Assembly: GCF_030411995.1 (NCBI RefSeq)
Contig: NZ_JASNRC010000011.1
Location: 1 to 64,000, forward strand
Direction: 5' to 3'
Source of the DNA: Massilia sp. YIM B02769
GTDB taxonomy: Bacteria; Pseudomonadota; Gammaproteobacteria; Burkholderiales; Burkholderiaceae_D
DNA: 64,000 nucleotides
Under the pieces are notes generated by a model. That model was not told the DNA's origin, did no database searches, and was given only the letters and a program-made list of their open reading frames with translations. Position numbers and translations under genes: made by a program. Positions 1 through 7,623 of the stretch are shown here, in pieces. Every line of letters starts with the position of its first letter. The first letter of the stretch is position 1.

Positions 1-33
1 CATCTGTTTGAACTGCTCTGTGTACTTCGTCAT
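1..33 (-). CDS. IS3-family transposase OrfA, N-terminal fragment (runs off left edge)
   Basis: The complement of bases 33 to 1 reads MTKYTEQFKQM. This is a typical beginning for the small OrfA (helix-turn-helix, IS3/IS911-type) of IS3-family insertion sequences. Only 11 codons lie in the window; the rest continues to the left. The ATG sits just inside an inverted-repeat hairpin (37-68) that forms the end of the element. The family assignment rests on the short N-terminal motif and the TGACCCC-type terminus, so subgroup and intactness cannot be judged. Confidence 0.6.
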   Translation of the reverse strand, partial: MTKYTEQFKQM

Positions 34-70
34 ATCACCCCAAAAAGTTGTGTCTAACTTTTTGGGGTCA
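1..70 (-). mobile_element. Terminal part of an IS3-like insertion sequence
   Basis: Read from outside inwards on the minus strand, the end begins TGACCCCAAAAAGTT at about base 70. It then folds into a perfect 13-bp stem (37-49 with 56-68, loop GTGTCT) and leads straight into the OrfA start codon. The other end of the element and any target duplication lie outside the window. Just beyond the end (81-97) is the inner half of a dispersed palindrome whose outer half is missing, as if the element had landed in or beside it. Confidence 0.55.
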
Positions 71-80
71 CTTCATCCAT

Positions 81-260
81 GCCCACGCGGTACGTGCTTA
101 ACTCCCGGCCACGTGCGGCGACGTGTCGCTCGAAACATGAGCCTCTGACAAAACATCCATCGTGCTGCTTTCGTCGTGCTGCATGCGCCATGGAAATCTG
201 CTGCACGGCCAACGGAAATGGACACGCACGTACCGCGTGGGCACGGAGTGCCCACCCTAC
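81..260. repeat. Palindromic repeat unit 1 (left member truncated)
   Basis: Bases 81-97 (GCCCACGCGGTACGTGC) are the exact reverse complement of 226-242. The right member continues as an 8-bp stem, GTGGGCAC (237-244) with GTGCCCAC (248-255), followed by CCTAC. The left member lacks its expected outer arm, which would lie next to the insertion-sequence end. About 130 bp of non-coding sequence separates the two members. The phrase GGACACGCACG before the right member recurs at 33478-33488. Confidence 0.7.
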
Positions 261-279
261 CGTTAGCCTTGGCGGAACA

Positions 280-1278
280 TCAGGCGGCGCGCTGTTCTTT
301 CTCCGGCGCCGGGCGCAAGGCCCACGGCAGGGCATTGTGGATCGTGGTCGCCGCGATTGCCGCCTGGCCGGCGGCCACCGCGATCTGGTTCAGGCCGCGC
401 ACCACGTCGCCGATCGCATACAGGCCCGGCACGTTGGTGCGCTGGTGATCGTCGACCACCAGCTTGTCGCACTCCGCCGTTTCCGCGCCGAGGTCGGCCG
501 CCAGCTTCGAGCGCGCCGATTCCCCCAGCATCGGATAGAACACGTCGAAGGTGCGGCTCTCGCCATCGGCCGTGTTCAGGACCGGCTTCATGTCCTCGGT
601 GAGGGTCACGCCCAGCAGCGGCGACTCGACGTATTTCACGCCGGCCGCCTCGATCTGGCGCCGCTCGTCGTCGTTCAGCATCGATTCCTCGCCGCGGTCG
701 AACAGGGTCACGTCGGCGCTGAACGAGCGCATGAAGAGGGCATGGCCGACCGGGTTGGTTTCCGAGGTGACGACGGCGATGCGCCGGTCCATGACGTCGT
801 AGCCGTCGCAGACCGGGCACAGGCGCACGGCGCCGGCCGCCACCGCGTCGTGCCAGCGTTCGACCGGCAAGCCGGCGTCGGCCACGCCGGTAGCCAGCAG
901 GACGGTGAGGGCACGGATCGGCCGGGTGTTGCCGTCGTCGTCGAGATAATCGCCGATGAAGACGCCGTCTTCCAGGCGCAGGCCGGTGATCTCGCCGTGG
1001 CGTACCTCGCCGCCATAGCGCTTCAATTGCTCGGTGAGATTGACCAGCAGCTGCCCGCCCGGTACGCCTTCGGGGAAGCCGGGATAGTTGTGCGAGACGG
1101 GAATCAGGCACAGGCGGCTGTTGCCCTTGTCGACCACGACGATGTTGCGCGTGAAGCGGCGCAGGTAGATGGCGGCGGTCAGCCCGCCGGGGCCGCCGCC
1201 GATGACGAGCGTATCGAAAACGTGCTCGCTCAGGTCGGCATTGAGGTCGGCACTGCGGTGTTCGGTGATGTCATTCAT
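280..1278 (-). CDS. Thioredoxin-reductase-like FAD/NAD(P) oxidoreductase
   Basis: A 332-residue flavoprotein of the class II pyridine nucleotide-disulfide oxidoreductase type, like thioredoxin reductase. It has an N-terminal dinucleotide motif GGGPGG (27-32) for FAD. A redox CPVC pair (C154, C157) sits directly before DGYD, the place of CATC-D in thioredoxin reductase. A C-terminal FAD segment reads GLYAIGD. By family it would pass electrons from NAD(P)H through FAD to a disulfide substrate in the cytoplasm. The start at 1278 was chosen because residues from MNDITEH onward match the domain start; a frame open to 1326 is possible. No thioredoxin gene lies beside it, so the partner is unknown. 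Confidence 0.85.
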   Translation of the reverse strand: MNDITEHRSADLNADLSEHVFDTLVIGGGPGGLTAAIYLRRFTRNIVVVDKGNSRLCLIPVSHNYPGFPEGVPGGQLLVNLTEQLKRYGGEVRHGEITGLRLEDGVFIGDYLDDDGNTRPIRALTVLLATGVADAGLPVERWHDAVAAGAVRLCPVCDGYDVMDRRIAVVTSETNPVGHALFMRSFSADVTLFDRGEESMLNDDERRQIEAAGVKYVESPLLGVTLTEDMKPVLNTADGESRTFDVFYPMLGESARSKLAADLGAETAECDKLVVDDHQRTNVPGLYAIGDVVRGLNQIAVAAGQAAIAATTIHNALPWALRPAPEKEQRAA

Positions 1279-1347
1279 GCACCGATTATGCGGCTCCGTG
1301 AGCGCGCCATCTATAGGCGTGCGCACCCAGCAAGAGTCGGAAGATAC

Positions 1348-2289
1348 TTACACCGCCTGCAGCGGCTTGCCGTCCAGCGCTTCCGGCTGCAGGGTCACGT
1401 GGTCGATCCCGTGCTTGTCCAGCAGCATTTCCTTGACGCGACGTAGCACGATGGGCCATTCGCCCAGGTCGGCGATCTCCAGGTGGCCGATCAGGGCAGG
1501 GTGGCCGGGCGACATGTCCCAGACGTGCAGGTCGTGCACCGACAGCACGCCCTCGACGGCGGCCAGGTCGGCGCCGACCTGCAGGTAATCGATCCCGTGC
1601 GGCACGCCTTCCATCAGGAAGTGATAGGACTCGCGCAGGATGCCGACCGTCGATTTCAGGATCAATAGCGAGACGAAGATCGACAGGATCGGGTCGATCC
1701 GCACCCAGCCGGTGAAATAGATGATGGCGCCGGCGGCGATCGCGGCGACTGAGCCCAGCAGGTCGCCCATCACGTTGACCAGGGCCGCGCGGGTGTTGAT
1801 GCTGTCGGTGTCGCGCGACAGCACCCAGGCCACCGCGATATTGATGCAGGCGCCGAGCGCCGCCACGATCAACACCACGCCGCCCTGCACAGGCTCGGGG
1901 TGGGTCAGGCGCTGCACCGCCTCGTAGACGATCCAGGCGACCAGGGCCAGCATCGCCAGGCAATTCACGAAGGCCGCCAGCGCTTCGGCGCGCACGAAGC
2001 CAAAGGAATGCCGGCTCGAAGGCGGGCGCTTGGCGATGAGCTGGGCCAGCAGGGCCAGGCCGAGGGCGGCGGCGTCGGTCACCATGTGGCCGGCGTCGGA
2101 GATCAGGGCCAGCGAATTCGACACGAAACCGGTGACGACTTCGACCAGCGCGAACAGCAGCGTCAGCGTGAGGGCAAAGGCGAGCGCCTTCTGGCTGCGC
2201 GGCTCGATGTAATGGCCATGTTCGGCGTCGCCGTCGAGGTGGGCGTGCAGATGGTCGGAGGTCGGCGGCGCGGCGTGCTGGGAGGACAT
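1348..2289 (-). CDS. Cation diffusion facilitator (ZitB/CzcD-like metal efflux)
   Basis: A 313-residue inner-membrane CDF antiporter expected to export Zn2+ or a similar divalent metal in exchange for protons. It has a His-rich cytoplasmic N-terminus (H5, H13, H15, H17, H24, H26), six predicted membrane helices, and a C-terminal domain containing HDLHVW, the usual CDF metal-binding tail. The TM2 site is canonical, H68 and D72 in SDAGHMVTDA. The TM5 site reads NVMGD, with N172 where zinc exporters usually have His, plus D176. That difference could shift metal preference. The start MSSQHAA at 2289 is preferred over one 10 codons upstream because homologous proteins begin with this His-rich stretch. 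Confidence 0.9.
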   Translation of the reverse strand: MSSQHAAPPTSDHLHAHLDGDAEHGHYIEPRSQKALAFALTLTLLFALVEVVTGFVSNSLALISDAGHMVTDAAALGLALLAQLIAKRPPSSRHSFGFVRAEALAAFVNCLAMLALVAWIVYEAVQRLTHPEPVQGGVVLIVAALGACINIAVAWVLSRDTDSINTRAALVNVMGDLLGSVAAIAAGAIIYFTGWVRIDPILSIFVSLLILKSTVGILRESYHFLMEGVPHGIDYLQVGADLAAVEGVLSVHDLHVWDMSPGHPALIGHLEIADLGEWPIVLRRVKEMLLDKHGIDHVTLQPEALDGKPLQAV

Positions 2290-2396
2290 GTTCAGTACTG
2301 TGGATTCAACGACTGGCAAGTGTAATGGATATCGCCTCGCAAGGCGGGCAGGGCGCTCGCCTTGAACTGCTGGAAATACTTAATTCGGATCAACCC

Positions 2397-2425
2397 TTGC
2401 GCGGTCGGCGCCTGGCCCCTATAAT
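2397..2425 (+). promoter_or_regulatory. Sigma70 promoter of tRNA-Val
   Basis: TTGCGC (2397-2402), a 17-bp spacer, and a perfect TATAAT (2420-2425). The tRNA begins 11 bp after the -10 box, so only a few nucleotides of 5' leader are expected. Confidence 0.8.
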
Positions 2426-2435
2426 GCTCCTCATT

Positions 2436-2512
2436 GGGCGGTTAGTTCAGCTGGTTAGAATACTTGGTCGACATCCAAGGGGTCGCAGATTCGAATTCTG
2501 CACCGCCCACCA
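2436..2512 (+). tRNA. tRNA-Val (anticodon GAC)
   Basis: A 77-nt cloverleaf with encoded CCA. The acceptor stem is GGGCGGT with ACCGCCC. The D arm is GTTC with GAAT. The anticodon stem is CTTGG with CCAAG around loop TCGACAT, giving GAC, which reads GUC and GUU. The T arm is GCAGA-TTCGAAT-TCTGC. It has its own consensus promoter and lies just ahead of the thrS cluster. Confidence 0.95.
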
Positions 2513-2527
2513 GAATAAATAGACAGT

Positions 2528-2549
2528 GCGGGGAACTCCGGTTTTCCGC
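2528..2549 (+). other. Stable UNCG-type hairpin in the tRNA-Val 3' trailer
   Basis: GCGGGGAAC (2528-2536) pairs with GTTTTCCGC (2541-2549) around the tetraloop TCCG closed by C-G, the very stable cUNCGg class. It lies 16 nt after the tRNA and about 130 nt before the terminator at 2682. The trailer (2513-2706) holds no gene. It could be processed to a small RNA, which is inference only. Confidence 0.4.
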
Positions 2550-2681
2550 TCTTGTCGTCCAGAGTAAGAGCGAGAAAGGCACAAACGGTTATGACACCGC
2601 GAACTACAACCTGGTTGTGGGGGAATCGCTAGACGCGGTACGGTGGCCTTTTGCTCGAAGAAACTCGACAACACTGAAGAC

Positions 2682-2706
2682 AACGCGCCTGGTGCGCGTT
2701 TTTTTT
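2682..2706 (+). terminator. Rho-independent terminator after tRNA-Val
   Basis: Seven-bp stem AACGCGC (2682-2688) with GCGCGTT (2694-2700), loop CTGGT, followed by a run of T. It separates the tRNA transcript from thrS. Confidence 0.85.
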
Positions 2707-2774
2707 CGTCCCGACTTTTTTAGTTTCAAATTTATACATGTTAGCGGGCGCAGCGGCGCCGATTGGAGATCAAA

Positions 2775-4685
2775 ATGTTGAATGTGCGACTTCCGGATGG
2801 CTCCAGCCGTCAATTCGAGGGACCGGTCACCGTTGCCCAGGTGGCGAGCAGCATCGCCACCAGCCTCGGCAAGGCTGCCCTGGCCGGCAAGGTGAACGGC
2901 AAGGTCGTCGACACCTCGTTCCTGATCGAGCAGGACGCCGATCTCGCGATCGTCACCGACAAGGACCCCGAGGGCCTGGACGTGATCCGTCACTCGACCG
3001 CCCACTTGCTGGCCTATGCGGTCAAAGAACTGTTCCCGGACGCCCAGGTCACCATCGGCCCGGTCATCGAGAACGGTTTCTACTACGACTTCTCGTACAA
3101 GCGCCCCTTCACTCCGGACGACCTGAAGGCCATCGAAAAGAAAATGGTGGAGCTGGCCAAGAAGGATGAGCCGGTCACCCGCAAGGTGCTGCCGCGCGAC
3201 GAAGCCGTGGCTTATTTCAAATCGATCGGCGAAGACTACAAGGCCGAGATCATCGCCTCGATCCCGGCGAACGAGGACGTGTCGCTGTATTCGGAAGGCG
3301 GTTTCACCGACCTCTGCCGCGGCCCGCACGTGCCGTCGACCGGCAAGATCAAGGTCTTCAAGCTGATGAAGCTGGCCGGTGCCTACTGGCGTGGCGACTC
3401 GAAGAACGAGATGCTGCAGCGCGTCTACGGCACCGCCTGGACCAAGAAGGAAGACCAGGAGCAATACCTGCACATGCTGGAAGAAGCCGAGAAGCGCGAC
3501 CACCGCAAGCTGGGCAAGCAACTCGACCTGTTCCACTTCCAGGAAGAAGCACCGGGCCTGATCTTCTGGCATCCCAAGGGCTGGACCGTCTGGCAGCAGG
3601 TGGAACAGTACATGCGCAAGACCTATCAAGTGACCGGCTACAACGAAGTCAAGGCGCCGCAGATCCTGGACGTCACCCTGTGGCAAAAGACCGGCCACTG
3701 GGATAATTATCGCGACAACATGTTCACCACCGATTCGGAGAACCGTTCGTACGCGCTCAAACCCATGAACTGCCCGGGTCACGTGCAGATCTATAACGCC
3801 GGCATGAAGAGTTACCGCGACCTGCCGCTGCGCTACGGCGAATTCGGCCAGTGCCACCGCAACGAGTCCTCGGGCGCGCTGCACGGCCTGATGCGCGTGC
3901 GCGGCTTCACCCAGGACGATGGCCACGTGTTCTGTACCGAAGAACAGATCGCGCCGGAAGTGGTGGCTTTCCACGCCCAGGCGATGAAGGTCTACGACGA
4001 CTTCGGCTTCCACAACATCGACGTCAAGATCGCGCTGCGTCCGGAAAACCGCATCGGTTCCGACGAAGTCTGGGACCAGGCCGAGGAAGCGCTGCGTTCG
4101 GCGCTGCGCGGCTGCGGCGTGGAATGGACCGAGCTGCCGGGCGAGGGCGCTTTCTATGGTCCGAAGATCGAGTACCACCTGAAGGATAGCCTCGGCCGTC
4201 CATGGCAGGTCGGCACCATGCAGGTCGACTTCTCGATGCCGGGCCGTCTCGGCGCCGAATATGTTGCGGAAGACAATACCCGCAAGGTGCCGGTGATGCT
4301 GCACCGCGCGATCGTCGGCTCGATGGAGCGCTTCATCGGTATCCTGATCGAGAACTACGCCGGCGCGCTGCCGCTGTGGTTGGCCCCGGTCCAGGTCGCC
4401 GTGCTGAACATTTCTGATGCGCAAGCTGACTATGTGAAACAGGTCGAGGCGAAGCTGAGGGAGGCTGGTCTGCGCGTTCACGCTGATTTGCGGAACGAGA
4501 AGATTACCTATAAAATACGCGAGCATTCCGTCCAAAAACTGCCTTACATTCTGGTAGTTGGCGACAAGGAACGCGAAGCAAACACCGTGGCCGTGCGTGC
4601 GCGGGGCAATGTCGATCTGGGCGTGATGTCCGTCGATGCCCTGTTGGAGCGCCTCCTGGGCGAGGTTTCCTCCAAAGCCAAATAA
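2775..4685 (+). CDS. thrS: Threonine--tRNA ligase
   Basis: A 636-residue class II aminoacyl-tRNA synthetase (E. coli ThrRS is 642) that charges tRNA-Thr in the cytoplasm. Domain order is complete: TGS domain (about 1-62); editing domain with HSTAH and CRGPHV; catalytic core with MNCPGH (zinc/threonine pocket), motif 2 GQCHRNE and RGFTQDDGH; and a C-terminal anticodon-binding domain beginning near PVQVAVLNI. The start is the ATG at 2775, with GGAG at 2765-2768 six bases upstream; an in-frame TTG at 2763 overlaps that ribosome site and is rejected. It heads the cluster thrS-infC-rpmI-rplT-pheST-ihfA. In E. coli ThrRS represses its own translation by binding a tRNA-like leader; no such operator was recognised here. 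Confidence 0.98.
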   Translation: MLNVRLPDGSSRQFEGPVTVAQVASSIATSLGKAALAGKVNGKVVDTSFLIEQDADLAIVTDKDPEGLDVIRHSTAHLLAYAVKELFPDAQVTIGPVIENGFYYDFSYKRPFTPDDLKAIEKKMVELAKKDEPVTRKVLPRDEAVAYFKSIGEDYKAEIIASIPANEDVSLYSEGGFTDLCRGPHVPSTGKIKVFKLMKLAGAYWRGDSKNEMLQRVYGTAWTKKEDQEQYLHMLEEAEKRDHRKLGKQLDLFHFQEEAPGLIFWHPKGWTVWQQVEQYMRKTYQVTGYNEVKAPQILDVTLWQKTGHWDNYRDNMFTTDSENRSYALKPMNCPGHVQIYNAGMKSYRDLPLRYGEFGQCHRNESSGALHGLMRVRGFTQDDGHVFCTEEQIAPEVVAFHAQAMKVYDDFGFHNIDVKIALRPENRIGSDEVWDQAEEALRSALRGCGVEWTELPGEGAFYGPKIEYHLKDSLGRPWQVGTMQVDFSMPGRLGAEYVAEDNTRKVPVMLHRAIVGSMERFIGILIENYAGALPLWLAPVQVAVLNISDAQADYVKQVEAKLREAGLRVHADLRNEKITYKIREHSVQKLPYILVVGDKEREANTVAVRARGNVDLGVMSVDALLERLLGEVSSKAK

Positions 4686-4721
4686 CGCCGGCCGGTCATT
4701 CAGACATTAAAAGGAAACAAC

Positions 4722-5243
4722 ATAGCTACTGACAAGTCACATCGCATCAATGGCGAAATTACTTACCCGGAAATGCGACTGTCCGGGGTGGACAACGAGC
4801 CGCTGGGCATTGTGAGCCTGGCTGAGGCATTTCGTCTGGCCGAGGAGAAAAACGTCGACCTGGTGGAAATCGCGCCGAACGCGAGCCCACCGGTCTGCCG
4901 CCTCATGGATTACGGCAAGTTCAAGTATTCCGAGCAGAAGAAGGCCCACGAAGCCAAGCTGAAGCAGAAGATCATCCAGGTCAAGGAAGTCAAGTTCCGC
5001 CCGGGTACCGATGAAGGCGACTACAGCATCAAGCTGCGCAACCTCATCAAGTTCCTGGACGACGGCGACAAAACCAAGATCACGCTGCGCTTCCGCGGCC
5101 GTGAAATGGCCCACCAGGATATCGGCTTCCGCATGCTCGAACGTCTGAAGGGCGACCTGGAGCCGTATGGCCAGGTCGAGCAGTTCCCGAAGATGGAAGG
5201 CCGCCAGATGATCATGATCATTGCGCCGAAGAAGAAGAAGTAA
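4722..5243 (+). CDS. infC: Translation initiation factor IF-3 (AUA start codon)
   Basis: A 173-residue IF-3, which binds the 30S subunit and rejects non-canonical start codons and wrong initiator tRNA. It has an N-terminal domain ([14 protein letters not shown] through [12 protein letters not shown]), a lysine-rich linker, and a C-terminal domain ending in a lysine tail. The conserved IF-3 start [12 protein letters not shown] is in frame upstream of the first ATG (4773). The only plausible initiator is ATA at 4722, six bases after AAGGA (4711-4715). IF-3 genes are known to use rare starts (AUU in E. coli) so that excess IF-3 shuts off its own translation; an AUA start fits that logic. It follows thrS by 36 bp. 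Confidence 0.95.
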   Translation: MATDKSHRINGEITYPEMRLSGVDNEPLGIVSLAEAFRLAEEKNVDLVEIAPNASPPVCRLMDYGKFKYSEQKKAHEAKLKQKIIQVKEVKFRPGTDEGDYSIKLRNLIKFLDDGDKTKITLRFRGREMAHQDIGFRMLERLKGDLEPYGQVEQFPKMEGRQMIMIIAPKKKK

Positions 5244-5270
5244 TTTTTTTCGCGATGTAAGCAGGCCGGG

Positions 5271-5302
5271 CCCGGTGTTGCAGTGTGAGCTGCAGCGCCG
5301 GG
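5271..5302 (+). terminator. Stem-loop after infC, probable terminator
   Basis: A 13-bp stem (5271-5283 with 5290-5302, two G-U pairs) with loop TGTGAG, followed by TTCGGCTTTGTT. The T-tract is broken, so termination may be partial. It would separate thrS-infC from rpmI-rplT, which has its own promoter element downstream. Confidence 0.55.
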
Positions 5303-5370
5303 TTCGGCTTTGTTCGTTTGGGCGGCGTCGATTTTCGGATGGGTACCTTGGATCGGTGGGCCGTTGCAGG

Positions 5371-5580
5371 GTGGGCACTTGTGCCCACGCGGTACGGTGT
5401 CTGCACACACGCGGCTTGGCGACACGCTGCGGCTGCGTATTGTCGAGAGCGCGCTACAAGATAATCGCTGATGCAAGCGGACCGTGGTTCTCGTAAAGCC
5501 ACGTGTTGGATAGTCACGGCACGTAGCCAAGCGCATGCGCCGCAGCCGCGGGGGGGGGGCACGGAGTGCCCACCGTACGG
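5371..5580. repeat. Palindromic repeat unit 2 in the infC-rpmI gap
   Basis: The gap 5244-5803 has no gene. It holds the left palindrome GTGGGCAC-TT-GTGCCCAC (5371-5388, then GCGGTACG) and the mirror member at 5557-5572, GGGCAC-GGA-GTGCCC, then ACCGTACGG. Inside them lies a looser inverted repeat around GCGGCTTGGCG (from about 5411) and GCCAAGCGC (5526-5534). The right member is preceded by ten consecutive G (5550-5559) where other copies read CGCGTGGGC. Confidence 0.65.
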
Positions 5581-5642
5581 GTTCGCGTCGCATTGCCCAT
5601 TTCCCGAATCCCGCCAAAGCAACACATTTCCCGCACAAGCTG

Positions 5643-5651
5643 TGCTAGAAT
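5643..5651 (+). promoter_or_regulatory. Extended -10 promoter for rpmI-rplT
   Basis: TGC followed by TAGAAT (5646-5651) is an extended -10 element; no good -35 is seen 16-18 bp upstream. The predicted start near 5658 gives a leader of about 145 nt before rpmI. Confidence 0.5.
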
Positions 5652-5781
5652 CTGCGGTTCCTGTTTTTCGAAGCAGGTTGTAGTGGGTCCAGCACGGCGT
5701 GTAACGACCTGCTGCAAAACAAGTGAAAGTAGGCATCTAAGAGCAGCGTCGCTGCCACCTGCAATCCTGTTACATATGAGG

Positions 5782-5797
5782 CTGTCCGCGAGGACAG
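5782..5797 (+). promoter_or_regulatory. Hairpin sequestering the rpmI ribosome-binding site
   Basis: CTGTCC (5782-5787) pairs with GGACAG (5792-5797) around a GCGA (GNRA) tetraloop. The Shine-Dalgarno GAGGA (5790-5794) for the rpmI ATG at 5804 is half in the loop and half in the stem. In E. coli, L20 represses rpmI-rplT by binding the rpmI leader; whether this hairpin is the local equivalent is inference. Confidence 0.5.
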
Positions 5798-5803
5798 ATG
5801 ACT

Positions 5804-6001
5804 ATGCCAAAAATGAAAACCAAAAGCAGCGCGAAGAAGCGTTTTCGCGTGCGTCCGGGCGGTACTGTCAAATCGGGTATGGCGTTCAAGCGTCACATCC
5901 TGACCAAGAAGACCACCAAGAACAAGCGCCAGCTGCGCGGCACCCGTAACATCAATGCGTCGGACGTGACCAGCGTCTACCGCATGATGCCATCTGCTTA
6001 A
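5804..6001 (+). CDS. rpmI: 50S ribosomal protein L35
   Basis: A 65-residue basic ribosomal protein starting [14 protein letters not shown], the family signature, and ending in YRMMPSA. It is part of the large subunit. The ATG at 5804 is preferred over the in-frame ATG at 5798 because it gives the conserved MPKMKTK start and a nine-base spacing to GAGGA. rplT follows 20 bp downstream, as is standard. Translation may be limited by the hairpin that covers the ribosome site. Confidence 0.98.
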   Translation: MPKMKTKSSAKKRFRVRPGGTVKSGMAFKRHILTKKTTKNKRQLRGTRNINASDVTSVYRMMPSA

Positions 6002-6021
6002 TCTCACACTAAGGAGCGAAT

Positions 6022-6381
6022 ATGCCTCGAGTAAAACGTGGGGTTACTGCACGTGCCCGTCACAAGAAAGTTCTTGAGCTTGCCAAAGGCTACCGCGGCC
6101 GTCGCAGCAAGGTATTCCGTATTGCCAAGCAAGCAGTCATGCGCGCTGGCCAGTACGCCTACCGCGACCGTCGTAACAAGAAGCGCGTTTTCCGCGCACT
6201 GTGGATCACCCGTATCAACGCAGCATCGCGTTCGCACGGCATGACCTACAGCGCCTTCATGAACGGCCTGAAGAAAGCCGCGATTGAACTGGACCGTAAA
6301 GTCCTGGCCGACATGGCCGTGCACGACAAGCCGGCGTTCGCCGCGATTGTCGCTGCCGTCCAGGCCAAGCTGGCTGCTTAA
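6022..6381 (+). CDS. rplT: 50S ribosomal protein L20
   Basis: A 119-residue basic protein ([16 protein letters not shown]...) that binds 23S rRNA early in large-subunit assembly. In E. coli it also represses translation of its own operon. It has a strong ribosome site AAGGAG six bases before the ATG. It is co-transcribed with rpmI, and a strong terminator-like hairpin lies 49 bp after its stop codon, ahead of pheS. Confidence 0.98.
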   Translation: MPRVKRGVTARARHKKVLELAKGYRGRRSKVFRIAKQAVMRAGQYAYRDRRNKKRVFRALWITRINAASRSHGMTYSAFMNGLKKAAIELDRKVLADMAVHDKPAFAAIVAAVQAKLAA

Positions 6382-6430
6382 TAGCATCCCAGTTTGCAAG
6401 ACCAGCCCTGCGGTGACGTAGGGCAGAGAG

Positions 6431-6466
6431 CGGGGCGGGGGTTGAATAAGCCCTCGCCCCGTTTTT
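6431..6466 (+). terminator. Strong terminator/attenuator between rplT and pheS
   Basis: An 11-bp stem CGGGGCGGGGG (6431-6441) with CCCTCGCCCCG (6451-6461), nine-base loop, followed by TTTTT. pheS starts 46 bp later with no obvious new promoter, so this may be a read-through attenuator. E. coli pheST is attenuated through a Phe-rich leader peptide; no Phe-rich leader frame was seen here. Confidence 0.75.
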
Positions 6467-6511
6467 GATTGTGGCGCCTCCCGCCACCCAAAAACAGGAA
6501 AAGAACAAAGC

Positions 6512-7528
6512 ATGAACTCGCTGGAAGAACTCGTCGTCGTCGCAGGGACCGATTTCGCCGCTGCCCAGGATGCAGCCGCGCTGGAAAACGCAAAAGCGAA
6601 ATACCTCGGCAAAACCGGCCAAATCACCGAACTGATGAAGGGTCTCGGCAAGCTCGACCCCGAACAGCGCAAGGCGCAGGGCGCCCTGATCAATGCCGCT
6701 AAAGAAAAAATCGAAAAGGCATTGACCGCGCGCCGCGACGACCTGGCTAACGCCCAGCTGATGCAGCGCCTGAACGCCGAGTCCATCGACGTCACCCTGC
6801 CGGGCCGCGGCCGCTCGGTCGGCGGCATCCACCCGGTGATGCGCACCTGGGAACGCGTCGAACAGATCTTCCGCTCGATCGGCTTCGACGTGGCCGACGG
6901 CCCGGAAATCGAAACCGACTGGACCAACTTCACCGCCCTGAACAGCCCGGAAAACCACCCGGCGCGTTCGATGCAGGACACTTTCTACATCGAGGGCCAG
7001 GACAGCACCGGTAAACCATTGCTGCTGCGCACCCACACCAGCCCGATGCAGGTGCGTTACGCGCGCACCCACACGCCGCCGATCAAGGTGATCGCGCCGG
7101 GCCGCACCTACCGCGTCGACAGCGACGCCACCCATTCGCCGATGTTTCACCAGGTCGAAGGCCTGTGGATCGGCGAGGACATCTCGTTTGCCGATTTGAA
7201 GGGCGTATACCTGAACTTCGTCAAGGCCTTCTTCGAGACCGACGACCTGCAGGTGCGTTTCCGTCCGTCCTACTTCCCGTTCACCGAACCGTCGGCCGAG
7301 ATCGACATCGCCTTCGGTTCCGGTCCGCTGAAGGGCCGCTGGCTGGAAGTGTCGGGCGCCGGCCAGGTGCACCCGACCGTGGTGCGTAATTTCGGCCTGG
7401 ATCCGGAAAAGTTCATCGGCTTCGCGTTCGGCTCCGGCCTCGAGCGCCTGACGATGCTGCGTTATGGAATCAACGACCTGCGCCTGTTCTACGAAGGCGA
7501 TCTCCGCTTCCTCAAGCAGTTCAATTAA
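6512..7528 (+). CDS. pheS: Phenylalanine--tRNA ligase, alpha subunit
   Basis: A 338-residue catalytic alpha subunit of the alpha2beta2 PheRS (E. coli 327). It has an N-terminal coiled-coil arm (about 1-95) that contacts tRNA. The class II core has motif 2 within [11 protein letters not shown] and PGRTYRVD, and motif 3 in [14 protein letters not shown]. The reaction is ATP-dependent attachment of Phe to tRNA-Phe. AGGA lies about 12 bases before the ATG. It precedes pheT by 95 bp; the gap holds an 8-bp hairpin (7542-7549 with 7562-7569). Confidence 0.98.
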   Translation: MNSLEELVVVAGTDFAAAQDAAALENAKAKYLGKTGQITELMKGLGKLDPEQRKAQGALINAAKEKIEKALTARRDDLANAQLMQRLNAESIDVTLPGRGRSVGGIHPVMRTWERVEQIFRSIGFDVADGPEIETDWTNFTALNSPENHPARSMQDTFYIEGQDSTGKPLLLRTHTSPMQVRYARTHTPPIKVIAPGRTYRVDSDATHSPMFHQVEGLWIGEDISFADLKGVYLNFVKAFFETDDLQVRFRPSYFPFTEPSAEIDIAFGSGPLKGRWLEVSGAGQVHPTVVRNFGLDPEKFIGFAFGSGLERLTMLRYGINDLRLFYEGDLRFLKQFN

Positions 7529-7623
7529 GAATGGGCATGTTGGAAGCCGTCGAGCACGCTCCGGCTTCCTCATCCATTTATAAGAAAACCTGATAAATAG
7601 CGCAGCTACAAGGTAAAAAGATT

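Noticed and set aside
79-1446. 455-residue plus-strand frame over the oxidoreductase gene
   Set aside because: Antisense shadow that begins within a palindromic repeat; the minus-strand gene has clear FAD and CPVC motifs.
2604-4535. 643-residue frame antisense to thrS
   Set aside because: thrS is unmistakable; the antisense frame has no recognisable domain.
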